NCBI RefSeq assembly: GCF_030167925.1
Contig: NZ_JASKUT010000001.1
Span: 5,067,776-5,131,775, forward strand
Length of the DNA: 64,000 nucleotides
Reading direction: 5' to 3'
DNA from: Paenibacillus silviterrae
GTDB lineage: Bacteria; Bacillota; Bacilli; Paenibacillales; NBRC-103111
The notes beneath the pieces were generated by a model that saw only the letters and a program-made list of their open reading frames with translations, searched no databases and was not told the DNA's origin. The translations under genes were made by a program, and so were the position numbers. Positions 1 to 8,885 of this stretch are shown here, one piece after another. The first letter of the stretch is position 1. Each line of letters begins with the position of its first letter.

Positions 1-1887
1 AAAGGGTTAGCCGAGTATATGGGCGATGGGCTGCTCGTGAGCGCCTGGATGCATTATAGCTGGGTAACCGGTTATGCAAGTCCGCCATATGGCCCGACGG
101 TATACTGGATTGATAAGGGACCTGTTGCGGAGGCGGCGGCAGTTACGCCTAGATATCAATACGGGCAATTCTTGTCCGGGGAAGCGGCCGCAGATGCGGA
201 ACTGATGTTTACCTTTAAAGCCGAGCAGAACAAAATCGATACCGAGTTATTCGGCTATTCGTTCCGTGCCCAGGATGGCATGAACCGTTATGCTATAGAA
301 TTTGACGGGGCCAACGTGTTTCTTTCCAAATATATAAACAAAGCCAGGACGGTGATCGCTTCATCATCTTATAACATTCAGGACGGCAAGAGCTACAATG
401 TAAAAATCAGGACCGTAGGCAGCACGATAAATGTTTGGCTTAATAAGGTAAACTACTTTGCTGATGTGGTGGATGAACAATTTCCTTTCAACGGCAGGTT
501 CGGACCGTTCACGGATAAATCGTTCGTGACGTTCAGTGCTATGAGTATGAAGCCTTATGCGGAGACCGATCTATGGAATGCCGACTACGCTATTCTGGAC
601 GAGCAAACAGGACTGGCAGAGCTGAAATACGATAATGTTACATTCGATGATCCCGAGTCGGATCCGATGGCCGGTTCGTTTACGTGGAGCTATGTGCACA
701 CACCGATGTTTCTTAACAATGGAGGCGTATCTCCATTAAGCGGCCGGAGCTACGCATCAGGGATGCCGACCTTCGACAGGGTGGGACAATGGGATGTCGC
801 TTTAAAAGCAAAGGATGATCCGTATCCTTCTCCGGAGTATAAGTATCCGAATATGGCCTTCGACGCTTACAGGAAAAATTCGAACACATTTAAAAAAAGC
901 ATTATTGTACACCGAAGGCCTGTAGCTGTATTCAGCGCCGTTATGAACACGGATGGCACGGTAAGCTGGACCGATACCTCTTACGACCCAGATCGTTATC
1001 ATGTTCCCACGGGTCAAATTGAGCCGGGTTATGAACTGAGCCGAGGGATTGTAGAAAGAAGATATTGGTACATTGCGCCGGACGGAACGATATCCGATAC
1101 GAAGCTGGATAGGGTCGTGGATTCCGGAACGTACACGATCGGGCTGCAGGTGAGAGATGAATTCGGAGCCTGGTCTTGGCCGGAGACGGCGACCATCGAT
1201 GTAGGTCTCAAGCCGAATCATCCTCCTAGGGTCGTTCTGATGTTCCCTACAGGATCGAAGGATACGCCGGACTTTTTGCCTGTTGGTACCTCTCCGACTA
1301 TCACGTGGAATCAGACGGATATTGACCCGGATACGACGTTTACGGCTTACGAGGTGTATGTCGGCCAAATCGGAAGGGATTGGTGGGGAAAGGAGTACGA
1401 AAGCCCGATTGGCCCAGGTGTGAAGACCTTCAGCACCAAGGCGGAGACCTATAGTTATCTGGCAACCTTTACCGGAAACGCGACCTTGAAATATCACATT
1501 AAAGTCAGGGTCAAGGATGAAACCATGTGGTCTTCCTGGTCGAATAGCGGATATTTAGGCAGCCGCAGACCTCCTGTCGTTCAACTGACTTTCCCAAGCG
1601 GAACCTACGAGAATCCGACGCCGGTAGCGGATTTGCGTCCTACCATCACATGGAATCAAAAGGATGAAGATACCGGACGCATATCATATCAGCAAATTCG
1701 GGTTTGGACCGAGGACGGTACCGTGGTGGCAAGTGCGGACATCAGCGTCCCGGTTGCCGATAGAACGAAGTTGAGCGGCAGTTGGACGATGAATGTGGAT
1801 GCCCCGCGTGCTTCGAAGTTGAAGGTTCAGCTCAGGGTAATGAATGAAAGCTCCGTATGGTCGGAATGGTCCAATATTGGTTGGATG
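1..1887 (+). CDS. Large repeat-domain surface protein, 5' exon (start lies before the window)
   Basis: The reading frame is open from base 1, so the true start is upstream. The visible part has a jelly-roll, LamG-like segment (about residues 60-190) and then PKD/Fn3-like beta-sandwich repeats, with phrases such as SPTITWNQTDIDPDT and RPTITWNQKDEDTG. This points to an exported, cell-surface or adhesin-like protein; the function is unknown. Unspliced, the frame stops at 1917 after nine intron-encoded residues. I end the exon at 1887 because GTGCG, a group II intron 5' end, begins at 1888. Joining codon ATG (1885-1887) to AGT (2645) gives SNIGWM-STNQAPTV, which lines up residue for residue with the previous repeat, SNSGYLGSRRPPVV. 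Confidence 0.8.
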
Positions 1888-2644
1888 GTGCGTGTTGTTC
1901 CTGTACAATCTGCGTAGAAATACGCAGCAAAAGCAGGGGGTTCTCCTGAACCTAACTCTATACGGAATAATTGGGTGAAACTCCCGATGTGTTAGAAAAC
2001 TGGCTAACACTCCCTAATCTCCGATATGCATAACCGGACACCTCCGTTTATGTATAAAGCTCGGTAAAGTCGGCGAAAACGTGACCTGAGAAGCGGTTAA
2101 GGAAGTAGTCGGGGGGCTATAAAGTGACTATGCTGAGAATGACTGTCCAAGATAGTCTGACGAACCTTCGAAGGGAAGGCTCGTAACCAAGAGGCAATCG
2201 AATCAAGAAGAATGCCGCTCCCGTTAAGGGAGTGTTACCGAGGGTAAACTGTTCATCCATGGAATACCTTCACGCATCCTATTAAGGATGTTAAGTTCCG
2301 AGTCCTCCAGTTGCGGACGAAAGAATGGTAACCGGGTCATAGAAGGCAGCTAAGGTCACATGGAAAGCTAACGTATAGGGAACAGCAGAACCACAGCGGG
2401 AAGTGGAAAGGGCGGGTGTACCCGATATTCCTAAGCAAGGAGGAAATGCCTGCTGAAGCTGTGGGGCAGCAGCCCGTAGTAGTCCGGGAATGGGAAAGCC
2501 ATTCACATGGCGAAGGGGCAAAGTCTAAGCGTTCATCTTGCTTAGATGGAACGCCGTATGCGATGAAAAGTCGCACGTACGGTGTGAAGAAGGGGAAAAG
2601 GAAACCCTAACGTGAAGTCGAGGCGGATCCTTACCTATTTCTAT
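1888..2644 (+). mobile_element. ORF-less group II intron, 757 nt
   Basis: The element begins GTGCG (1888-1892, consensus GUGYG) and ends in AT before 2645. It carries a recognisable domain V hairpin (2552-2586) and a domain VI-like hairpin just before the 3' end. EBS1-like CATCCA (2254-2259) is the exact complement of the six exon bases before the junction, TGGATG (1882-1887). EBS2-like ACCAA (2186-2190) complements TTGGT (1877-1881). No reverse transcriptase or maturase frame is present; the longest frame inside is 64 codons with no recognisable domain. Splicing or mobility would probably need a maturase supplied from elsewhere. Excision restores the host frame exactly, so the intron is probably still splicing-competent. 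Confidence 0.9.
2552..2586 (+). ncRNA. Group II intron domain V
   Basis: Catalytic hairpin: CGCCGTA (2552-2558) and TGCGA pair with TCGCA and TACGGTG (to about 2586). The terminal loop is GAAA-like and a two-base CG bulge lies on the 3' side. The first three bases, CGC, would be the catalytic triad. This is the most conserved part of group II introns and the main basis for the family call. Confidence 0.85.
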
Positions 2645-3655
2645 AGTACGAACCAAGCGCCGACAGTGGCGATGTCCTGGCCGTGGAGCACCTCGGCCGC
2701 AAGTCCTAATGTAACGAATGAGCAGCGCCCTACGCTAAGCTGGGTGCAGAATGATCCTGATCCGGGGGCGGTATTCGAGTGGTTCCAGCTCCAGATTACG
2801 GAGCAGGGAGGAGCCGTTGTGCTTGATACGGAAGTGCTGCAGATGAGTACCTCGATGAATGAGGCCAGCTGGACGGTACCCCGTGACCTTCCGTTAGGAA
2901 AGCCGCTTGCCGTAAGAGTTCAAGTATGGGATCAGTACGGGGCTGGGTCAGGGTGGTCCGAATCCACCTGGTTGTACGTGAACCGGGCACCTGTTGCGGC
3001 CTTCGACTGGGTGCCCAAGCCGGCTTACGAGGGGGATGAGGTGCAGCTCGCGAACCGGTCTACGGATCCGGACGGAGATGCGTTGCAAGCGGTATGGCGA
3101 ATCGTCGGCCCCGCATATGATGAGACCGGTGCCGGATGGAATGCCGTTATTCCGGCGGTACGAACCGATGGACGTCCGGGGGACTGGGTAGTAACATTAA
3201 CCGTAACGGATGTTCACGGCTTAACCGGAACCGTGACGCAGATTGTCTCTATTGGCGATTTGACGCTGCAGGGCTTCGTTAAACATACGGAGCGCTGGGA
3301 AGAGAACCGGCGGAAGTACAATTTGCGTCAGACAGGAGATGCGGAGCTGCCGCGGACAGCAGACAAGTTCTGGGCAGGAGAGTCCTTTGTGCTGCAGGCG
3401 GCGACAAATCAGCCGGCATCCGGAGTGGAAGCACGGATGTCGCACCTGGAGCTACTCTCAACGCTTGCAGGGGATGGAGGTAAGACCGGTTGGAGCAGCT
3501 CCCTGTACCGGGATGATTTCGAGCTGCTCCCAGACGGTCCGTATACATTTATGTTTACTGCGCGCTTCCCTAACGGGCACATCGAGACCGCCGCGGTTAT
3601 CGTTCATATCCAAGGAGCTTGGACGGAATACACAAGCAGTGTCCGCAAAGAATAA
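2645..3655 (+). CDS. Large repeat-domain surface protein, 3' exon
   Basis: This is the continuation of the gene interrupted at 1887. The first residues, STNQAPTV, complete a repeat begun in exon 1. Another Fn3-like repeat follows (RPTLSWVQNDPDPG), then a PKD-like domain (APVAAFDWVPKPAYEGDEV through VVTLTVTDVHG) and a roughly 120-residue C-terminal beta-rich region. The open frame extends back to 2612 inside the intron, but that part is not expected to be protein. Exon 2 adds 336 residues, so at least 965 residues of the spliced protein fall in the window. No LPXTG or transmembrane anchor is visible at the C-terminus, so surface attachment, if any, is set by the unseen N-terminal part. Confidence 0.75.
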   Translation, partial: STNQAPTVAMSWPWSTSAASPNVTNEQRPTLSWVQNDPDPGAVFEWFQLQITEQGGAVVLDTEVLQMSTSMNEASWTVPRDLPLGKPLAVRVQVWDQYGAGSGWSESTWLYVNRAPVAAFDWVPKPAYEGDEVQLANRSTDPDGDALQAVWRIVGPAYDETGAGWNAVIPAVRTDGRPGDWVVTLTVTDVHGLTGTVTQIVSIGDLTLQGFVKHTERWEENRRKYNLRQTGDAELPRTADKFWAGESFVLQAATNQPASGVEARMSHLELLSTLAGDGGKTGWSSSLYRDDFELLPDGPYTFMFTARFPNGHIETAAVIVHIQGAWTEYTSSVRKE

Positions 3656-3660
3656 ATGAA

Positions 3661-3706
3661 AGCCTGGACGACCGGCGCGATACTTTGGCCGGCGTTCAGG
3701 CTTTAT
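3661..3706 (+). terminator. Rho-independent terminator
   Basis: GCCTGGACGACCGGC pairs with GCCGGCGTTCAGGC around a short loop and is followed by TTTATTTT. It ends the surface-protein transcript six bases after the stop codon. Confidence 0.8.
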
Positions 3707-3757
3707 TTTGCAATTGCATGTGCAGTGCAGTAAGCTTAAGTACGGTAAGGGTTCACC

Positions 3758-4021
3758 TTACGTTTCCTGCTGCTCCTGGTTCTTTTCCTTCAGCTTCAGG
3801 TTCAGGTCGCGCACCTCTTCGTAGAGCTTGCGGATCGTCACCTTCGCTTCAGGATGGGACTGGTTCCAATGGCTGGCAAGAGCCGGCATCGTTTTGTGAA
3901 TGTGGTTGTAGATAGCCCATATCTTGATCTTCTCCACCATTTCTTTGGAGTCGTCACCGGTCAGCAGCTCGGAGAACTTGGCTACCAGCCCCTCAAACTC
4001 GTCGTCGAACAGAACGTTCAT
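3758..4021 (-). CDS. Small cytosolic protein, DUF2573 (YusU)-like
   Basis: This is an 87-residue protein with no signal peptide or membrane segment. It is rich in charged helices (DDEFEGLVAKFSELLTGDD, then KIKIWAIYNHIHKTMPALA) and ends in a Lys/Glu-rich coiled tail. The start MNVLFDDEF at 4021 is chosen over the ATG at 4093 because AAAGGTGG sits just upstream of it and the upstream 24 residues look non-coding. Length and sequence style match the YusU/DUF2573 family of Bacillales, whose function is not known. It is a single gene convergent with the surface-protein gene. Confidence 0.6.
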   Translation of the reverse strand: MNVLFDDEFEGLVAKFSELLTGDDSKEMVEKIKIWAIYNHIHKTMPALASHWNQSHPEAKVTIRKLYEEVRDLNLKLKEKNQEQQET

Positions 4022-4115
4022 AGAAAATCCACCTTTCCGGTCATAATATACCAGAACAGTGTAACGTGGAAACGGATCGTGTGTCAAAACCATCTCGCAT
4101 CAGGGGGGATACCTT

Positions 4116-4946
4116 TTGGCTGTAGATACAAATGCAAGCACTTGCACTTTACCGAACGGCGCTCTCGTCGAGAGAGAGCCGCTGCGCAGCTTAACGAAGA
4201 ACATTTCGCTATATTTGCTTACTTATATTAGTCAGGGCTTGCGGGTGAAGGGGTATTTGGCCGTCCCCGATCTGGCGGTTCCGGCCCCGGGCTTGATCTA
4301 CTGCCGCGGCGGAATTCGCAAGGTGGGGATGGTGCGCAAGCGCCGCATCATGTCCATGGCGAAGCGGGGGTTTGTTGTGTTTGCACCCTTTTACCGCGGG
4401 AATGAAGGCGGGGAGGGGCGGGAGGACTTCGGCGGAGAGGACCGCTTCGATGTATGTCATGCCGTCTCCTTAGTCCAGCAGCTTCCTGAGGTCTTACCGG
4501 GGAAGGTACCTCTCATCGGTTTTTCCCGAGGCGCCTTGATGGCGATGCTGGCTGCGAAGGAGTGCCCGGAAGCCGGACCGGTAGTGGTCTGGGGAGGGGT
4601 AAGCAATCTTTTCGATACCTACGAGGAACGGGTGGACTTAAGGCGGATGCTGAAGCGGGTCGTCGGTCATCCTCGGAAGGAGGCCGAGGCTTACGAGCAG
4701 CGATCACCGGTGTACTGGATCGACCGGATTCAGGTGCCGATTATGATCGTTCACGGAACTAGCGACGATCAGGTAAGCGTGGAGCAGTCGCGCAGGCTGG
4801 CGCTCAAGCTGGAGGAAGCGGGCAAGGATTACACGATGGAGCTGTATGACGGGCTGCCGCACCGTTTTCCCAAGGAGGAGGATGAGCGTGCGCTCGATGC
4901 GGTGTTCGCATGGATCACAAGGAAGCTGGAGGAAATGAAGGCATAG
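4116..4946 (+). CDS. Alpha/beta hydrolase, prolyl-oligopeptidase (S9)-like
   Basis: The 276-residue cytosolic protein has the serine hydrolase fold. The nucleophile elbow is GFSRG (residues about 153-157). The acid region is IVHGTSDDQVS, with the aspartate that follows HGTSD. The catalytic histidine lies in YDGLPHRFP. The substrate cannot be told from sequence; dipeptidyl-peptidase or acyl-ester hydrolysis are both common in this family. It starts with TTG behind the strong site AGGGGGG (4102-4108). It precedes the helicase gene by about 75 bases and may share its transcript. Confidence 0.75.
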   Translation: MAVDTNASTCTLPNGALVEREPLRSLTKNISLYLLTYISQGLRVKGYLAVPDLAVPAPGLIYCRGGIRKVGMVRKRRIMSMAKRGFVVFAPFYRGNEGGEGREDFGGEDRFDVCHAVSLVQQLPEVLPGKVPLIGFSRGALMAMLAAKECPEAGPVVVWGGVSNLFDTYEERVDLRRMLKRVVGHPRKEAEAYEQRSPVYWIDRIQVPIMIVHGTSDDQVSVEQSRRLALKLEEAGKDYTMELYDGLPHRFPKEEDERALDAVFAWITRKLEEMKA

Positions 4947-5020
4947 GCGGGGTCGATGGCGGCTCCGCCTTGCTTTTGGTATACTATGGGAAGGCCATAT
5001 GAAGGGGGCAAGCAGGTTTG

Positions 5021-6463
5021 ATGAATACAGGATTTGCTGCGTTACAAATTGATACGCATTATATAAAGAAGCTGCAGGAGATGGGGATTACAGAGCCTTC
5101 GCCGATTCAGGCGGACGCGATTCCTATCATCCTTGAGGGGCGGGACGTCGTAGGTCAATCGCAAACAGGCTCGGGGAAAACGCTGGCCTACGCCCTTCCG
5201 GTGCTGCATAAAATAAATCCGGAGCTGCGCGATGTCCAAGCTATCATCCTTGTTCCCACGCGGGAGCTCGGCATGCAGATTGTTGACACTCTCGATAAGC
5301 TGACGCAGGGGACGAATATCAGAGTGCAGCAGCTGATTGGCGGAGCCTCGATCGATCGCCAGATTGACAAGCTCCGGTTGAAGCCGCAGATCGTGGTCGG
5401 AACACCGGGACGCGTGCAGGAGCTGCTCAAGCTGAGGAAGCTGAAGCTGCACGCGGCACGGATGGTTGTGGTGGACGAGGTCGACCAGGTGTTCGACCTC
5501 GGTTCGATGCAGGAGGTAGAGAGCGTATTCCGCAGCATGCTTCGCGATAAGCAGATGCTGTTCTTCTCGGCCACGTTCCCGGACCCGATCCGGGCGGTCA
5601 TCGACCGCTGGATGCGAGAGCCGGCCCATGTGCAGGTGAATCCGGCACAGCGCACCTCGGAGACGCTGGAGCATCTGTACTTCGTGAGCGAGGAGCGGAA
5701 TAAGGTCGATACGCTTCGTCGTCTGGTTCGCCTGTATAATCCGAAGGCTGCGATCGTATTCGTGAACGACACGGAAGACGTGGGCGAGGTGCTGGCGAAG
5801 CTGCAGTATGCGGGACTATCGATCGAAGCGTTGTACGGCGATTCGTTCAAGCAGGATCGCGCCAAGGCGATGCAAGCGTTCCGGGCGGGCCGGTTCCAGC
5901 TGCTGCTGGCTACCGATGTCGCTGCGCGCGGTCTGGATCTGCCGCAGGTAACGCACGTCATTAACTTCGATCCGCCGATCGATGAGGATCATTATGTTCA
6001 CCGCGTAGGGCGCACGGGTCGCATGGGGAAGCAGGGTACGGCCGTTACGATCGTTACGCCGCGGGAGCGCTTCATCATAACGAAGTTCGAGAAAAAGCTC
6101 GGGATCAAGATCGAAGAGAAGACGATGTACCAAGGGAAGGTACTGGAGCCTGGTCAGCTGCGTTCGGACGGGCGAGGCGTGAAAAAGCTGGCGGAACGGC
6201 GTGTGCCCGGAGAGGCAAGGGAAGCAGGCGTCACCCGGCCGGAGCGTCCTGCTGCTGCCCGCAGCGGCGCGGAGAAGGCGGCAGTTCACGGGCGGACGCA
6301 GCCGGCGGGAGGTAAACAAGCGCCGGCAGCTAAGGCCGCAGGCAAATCGCCTGTCGCCCCGAAAGCCGCTCCCCCGGCAGCAAGGAAGCACGAGCGAGAG
6401 CGCGACCGCAAGAACAAAGGAGCACCGCGCTGGCTGAAGGAGAAGCAGAACAAGCAGCAATAA
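5021..6463 (+). CDS. DEAD-box ATP-dependent RNA helicase
   Basis: About 480 residues. The Q motif (GITEPSPIQADAIP), Walker A SQTGSGKT, motif Ib TPGR, motif II VDEVD, motif III SAT and motif VI HRVGRTGRMG are all in order across residues 20-350. The DEAD box itself reads DEVD, an accepted variant. The tail after about residue 385 is Arg/Lys/Ala-rich, low complexity and basic, as in cold-shock or ribosome-assembly helicases that use such tails to hold RNA. An in-frame TTG lies at 5018; ATG 5021 is preferred, with GGGGG about 12 bases upstream. Role in RNA unwinding is family knowledge; the specific RNA is unknown. Confidence 0.9.
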   Translation: MNTGFAALQIDTHYIKKLQEMGITEPSPIQADAIPIILEGRDVVGQSQTGSGKTLAYALPVLHKINPELRDVQAIILVPTRELGMQIVDTLDKLTQGTNIRVQQLIGGASIDRQIDKLRLKPQIVVGTPGRVQELLKLRKLKLHAARMVVVDEVDQVFDLGSMQEVESVFRSMLRDKQMLFFSATFPDPIRAVIDRWMREPAHVQVNPAQRTSETLEHLYFVSEERNKVDTLRRLVRLYNPKAAIVFVNDTEDVGEVLAKLQYAGLSIEALYGDSFKQDRAKAMQAFRAGRFQLLLATDVAARGLDLPQVTHVINFDPPIDEDHYVHRVGRTGRMGKQGTAVTIVTPRERFIITKFEKKLGIKIEEKTMYQGKVLEPGQLRSDGRGVKKLAERRVPGEAREAGVTRPERPAAARSGAEKAAVHGRTQPAGGKQAPAAKAAGKSPVAPKAAPPAARKHERERDRKNKGAPRWLKEKQNKQQ

Positions 6464-6492
6464 GGGAACGGAAGCTCGGGGGAGGGATTCCG

Positions 6493-7044
6493 CTGAAGAC
6501 GCTGGGGAAAGGGCTTATTGCAGTTGTTGTCATGTGCGTCATGCTCACGGCAGTGGTACTATGGTATGTAAGACCGGAACAGGAGCTGGATCTGGCGTTC
6601 GCACAGCTAAAGCTGGAGGATCAGGCCGCGGAAATGCTGCGTACTCGCAAGCTGGAGGTTGTTCTGTCCGAAGCGGAGATCAACGACCTCCTGAAGGAGC
6701 AGCTTGCCCAGAAGCAGCTCTCGTCCGCAGGTCCTCCGCCTAAGGGCCGGATCACAGGGGCAAGCTTCTCATTGCAAGGGAATAAGCTTATTGCCGATGT
6801 AAATGTGCTGGTGCGGGAGCAGTGGAAGGTAGGGGCTAAGCTTCAGTTCCGCCTGGAGTGGCAGGATCCGTACCTGGTTGCAACCCATACGGATACGCAT
6901 ATCAAGGCGTTGAACATACCGCTTAGCTGGTATGAGGTCAAGCCCTTGAAGCTGGCCGTGAACGAGAAGCTTCCGAAGCTGATTGCCGTACGGAACGTAC
7001 AGTTCCAAGAGAAGCAGGTAAACATCAGCTTTCGGCTGAGATAA
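6493..7044 (+). CDS. Membrane-anchored protein, possibly DUF2140 (YpmS)-like
   Basis: One N-terminal membrane segment (GLIAVVVMCVMLTAVVLWYV) is followed by about 150 extracytoplasmic residues rich in beta strands, including LSEAEINDLL and NKLIADVNVLV. The layout resembles the YpmS/DUF2140 family of Firmicutes, function unknown. The first ATG (6532) falls in the middle of the membrane segment, so it is unlikely to be the start. A CTG at 6493 gives LKTLGKGLIAVVV with positive charges before the segment and lies 7 bases after GGGGGAGG. An ATT at 6487 is the other non-ATG option. The gene lies 30 bases after the helicase, probably in one transcript. Confidence 0.55.
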   Translation: MKTLGKGLIAVVVMCVMLTAVVLWYVRPEQELDLAFAQLKLEDQAAEMLRTRKLEVVLSEAEINDLLKEQLAQKQLSSAGPPPKGRITGASFSLQGNKLIADVNVLVREQWKVGAKLQFRLEWQDPYLVATHTDTHIKALNIPLSWYEVKPLKLAVNEKLPKLIAVRNVQFQEKQVNISFRLR

Positions 7045-7047
7045 GTG

Positions 7048-7092
7048 AAAAGCCCACCTTGACTTCGTCACACAAGTCAGGTGGGCTTTCTG
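7048..7092. terminator. Bidirectional terminator between convergent genes
   Basis: AAAGCCCACCTTGACTT pairs with AAGTCAGGTGGGCTTT around CGTCACAC, with A-rich 5' and T-rich 3' flanks. It serves both the membrane-protein gene and the FAD oxidoreductase gene. Confidence 0.85.
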
Positions 7093-7093
7093 C

Positions 7094-8710
7094 TTATTTT
7101 CGCTTGTTCACATACTGCGGATAAACGATCTCGCCGGTGTCCAGCTTGGCGATTTCATCCGCCGTCCAGCCGGCGATCTTGTTCTGGCCGGTAACGCCGG
7201 TCAGCTTGATGTTGTATTTCGTCGCCAGATAGCTGTGCAGCGCAGGCATATCTCCTTCAGCAAGCTCGCGCAGATGCTTCTTGCCTTGAATTTGCCCGAG
7301 AATGATGCCGATCGATTCCGCCGCAAGGCTGGTATTCGGCTGAATCCGGGCACTGCCGAAAGCGATCGCGGAGGAGCCGACGTTCTTGCCGGCCATCAGA
7401 ACGTTATCGTAGTTCTTCAGCAGGAAGCTGCGCAGCGGCATGCCGTATTTGTCCGGCCGGCCCATCTCGATGCCCCACTTGTTGCTGCTGATGCCCTGCA
7501 GGTCGAGCGGATAACCGCCGATGCTCACGTTATCCCAGAACATCTTCGCTCCCAGCATGTCCGACGGCTTCAGCACGTAATCCGTCTCATAGTGGTTGTA
7601 CTCGCGGATGTACAGATGATTCGGGATGCCGTTCATCTCCGCGCGCTCCCAGCCGACGATATTTTTCTTGAAGTGTTCGAGAATCAGCGGAATTTCCTTC
7701 TTGCTGAGCTCTATCGCTTCCTTCACCGACTGCTCATTGGCCGGATCGACGGTATAGATCAGAAAAGCATTGATCAACACCTCGCCATCCCGCTGGTGAA
7801 CGGCATTCAAGCCCCGCAGGAATACCCGCTCATTGGTCGGTTTATACTTGTTAGTCACGCCCGTCAGCCCGATAATGAAGCTTTCGTTGACGGTGCCGCC
7901 GCCGTATTTGGTTCGGCGCTCCTCCGGCGTCATGGCGTTCCAGCTCTGCAGGAACTTGCTCCAGTCCACATTCTTGAACTTCAGCATCATGCCTGCGCTC
8001 ATGTATTCAATCTGCTGCTGCCCGTAGAACTGCTCCAGTCCCGGGAGCCGTTTCACCTTGAGCTTGCTCGCGAAGGCGGCATAGTCGGTATTTTCGACCC
8101 AATAGGAGGCGGTAATCCGTTTCTTCTGACCGTCCTTGCCGGTGTAGGTTACGCTTTCCACCGCATCCGTTCCGAACTTCCCGGCAATCTGCTTCACTTC
8201 GTCAATCTTGATGCCCAATTCCACCGGAATGTCTTTTTTCAGCTTGTCAAAATAGGACACGAACTCCGGAAGCTTGCGAATCTTGCCGTTACGGAAGCCG
8301 TCGAACAGCTCCTTCGCCCGTCCTTGGACGAGCAGACGTCCCTGGGCATCCCTTGTTTCGTCGAGGAAGAGCATCTCGCCTTGCAGCACTTGGCCGCCGA
8401 AGGCTTCACGCGTGTCCAGCACCTTCACCTTCAAGCCTTCATCCGCAGCCGCCCGAGCAAGGTACAGTCCCTCCAGCTCGCTGCCGAAGACGACCACGTC
8501 TACCTTCTCCGCCGGAATTACCGGCTCTGCAGGCTTCGGCTCCTGGGGCTTCGAATCCGCCGGTTTGATCGGCTCCGGGCTTGAGGAGGGAGAAGCGGTC
8601 TGAGAAGGGGACCCGCCGGACCCTAGCTGCATGGAGGAATATACTGCCGCCAGTGCGACCAAAGCCAGCACGGCCAGACCGATCGTCAGCTTTTTCCGAT
8701 TACCTGTCAT
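7094..8710 (-). CDS. Exported or membrane-anchored FAD-dependent oxidoreductase
   Basis: This is a 538-residue protein. Residues 8-28 form one hydrophobic segment after NRKK, followed by a Ser/Pro/Glu-rich linker to about residue 68. An FAD_oxidored-like domain then begins (VDVVVFGSELEGLYLARAA, with acidic LDTRE and EAFGG further on). The C-terminal FAD contact is probably NVGSSAIAFGSARIQPN. The glycine motif reads GSELEG rather than the usual GxGxxG, so cofactor binding is less certain. No twin arginine is present, so a folded flavoprotein would not be a Tat substrate; it is either a membrane anchor or threads unfolded. The substrate is unknown. It is a single gene ending at a shared terminator. 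Confidence 0.7.
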   Translation of the reverse strand: MTGNRKKLTIGLAVLALVALAAVYSSMQLGSGGSPSQTASPSSSPEPIKPADSKPQEPKPAEPVIPAEKVDVVVFGSELEGLYLARAAADEGLKVKVLDTREAFGGQVLQGEMLFLDETRDAQGRLLVQGRAKELFDGFRNGKIRKLPEFVSYFDKLKKDIPVELGIKIDEVKQIAGKFGTDAVESVTYTGKDGQKKRITASYWVENTDYAAFASKLKVKRLPGLEQFYGQQQIEYMSAGMMLKFKNVDWSKFLQSWNAMTPEERRTKYGGGTVNESFIIGLTGVTNKYKPTNERVFLRGLNAVHQRDGEVLINAFLIYTVDPANEQSVKEAIELSKKEIPLILEHFKKNIVGWERAEMNGIPNHLYIREYNHYETDYVLKPSDMLGAKMFWDNVSIGGYPLDLQGISSNKWGIEMGRPDKYGMPLRSFLLKNYDNVLMAGKNVGSSAIAFGSARIQPNTSLAAESIGIILGQIQGKKHLRELAEGDMPALHSYLATKYNIKLTGVTGQNKIAGWTADEIAKLDTGEIVYPQYVNKRK

Positions 8711-8885
8711 ACCTGTTCTCCTTTAGCGTAAACATTTTTTTCTTCTGCTAGTCTACCATGTTTGCCAGACCCCCACAAACATTTTCCAGCAGGCGAATGC
8801 TGTAGCAAGCAAGAACCCTTCGCGAAGGTTCGACATCATCCTCTACACAACTAACCCTAATACACGGAACAAAGGAGAATGACTA

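Noticed and set aside
1888..1917. Native end of the surface protein at the stop codon 1919
   Set aside because: The last nine residues are intron-encoded, and the upstream repeat pattern continues exactly after the intron.
2416..2610. 64-codon frame inside the intron
   Set aside because: It covers catalytic intron sequence including domain V, has no reverse-transcriptase features, and the RNA structure explains the sequence.
7235..8584. 449-codon plus-strand frame opposite the FAD oxidoreductase
   Set aside because: No ribosome site and His/Arg/Leu-rich translation typical of an antisense shadow of a GC-rich gene.
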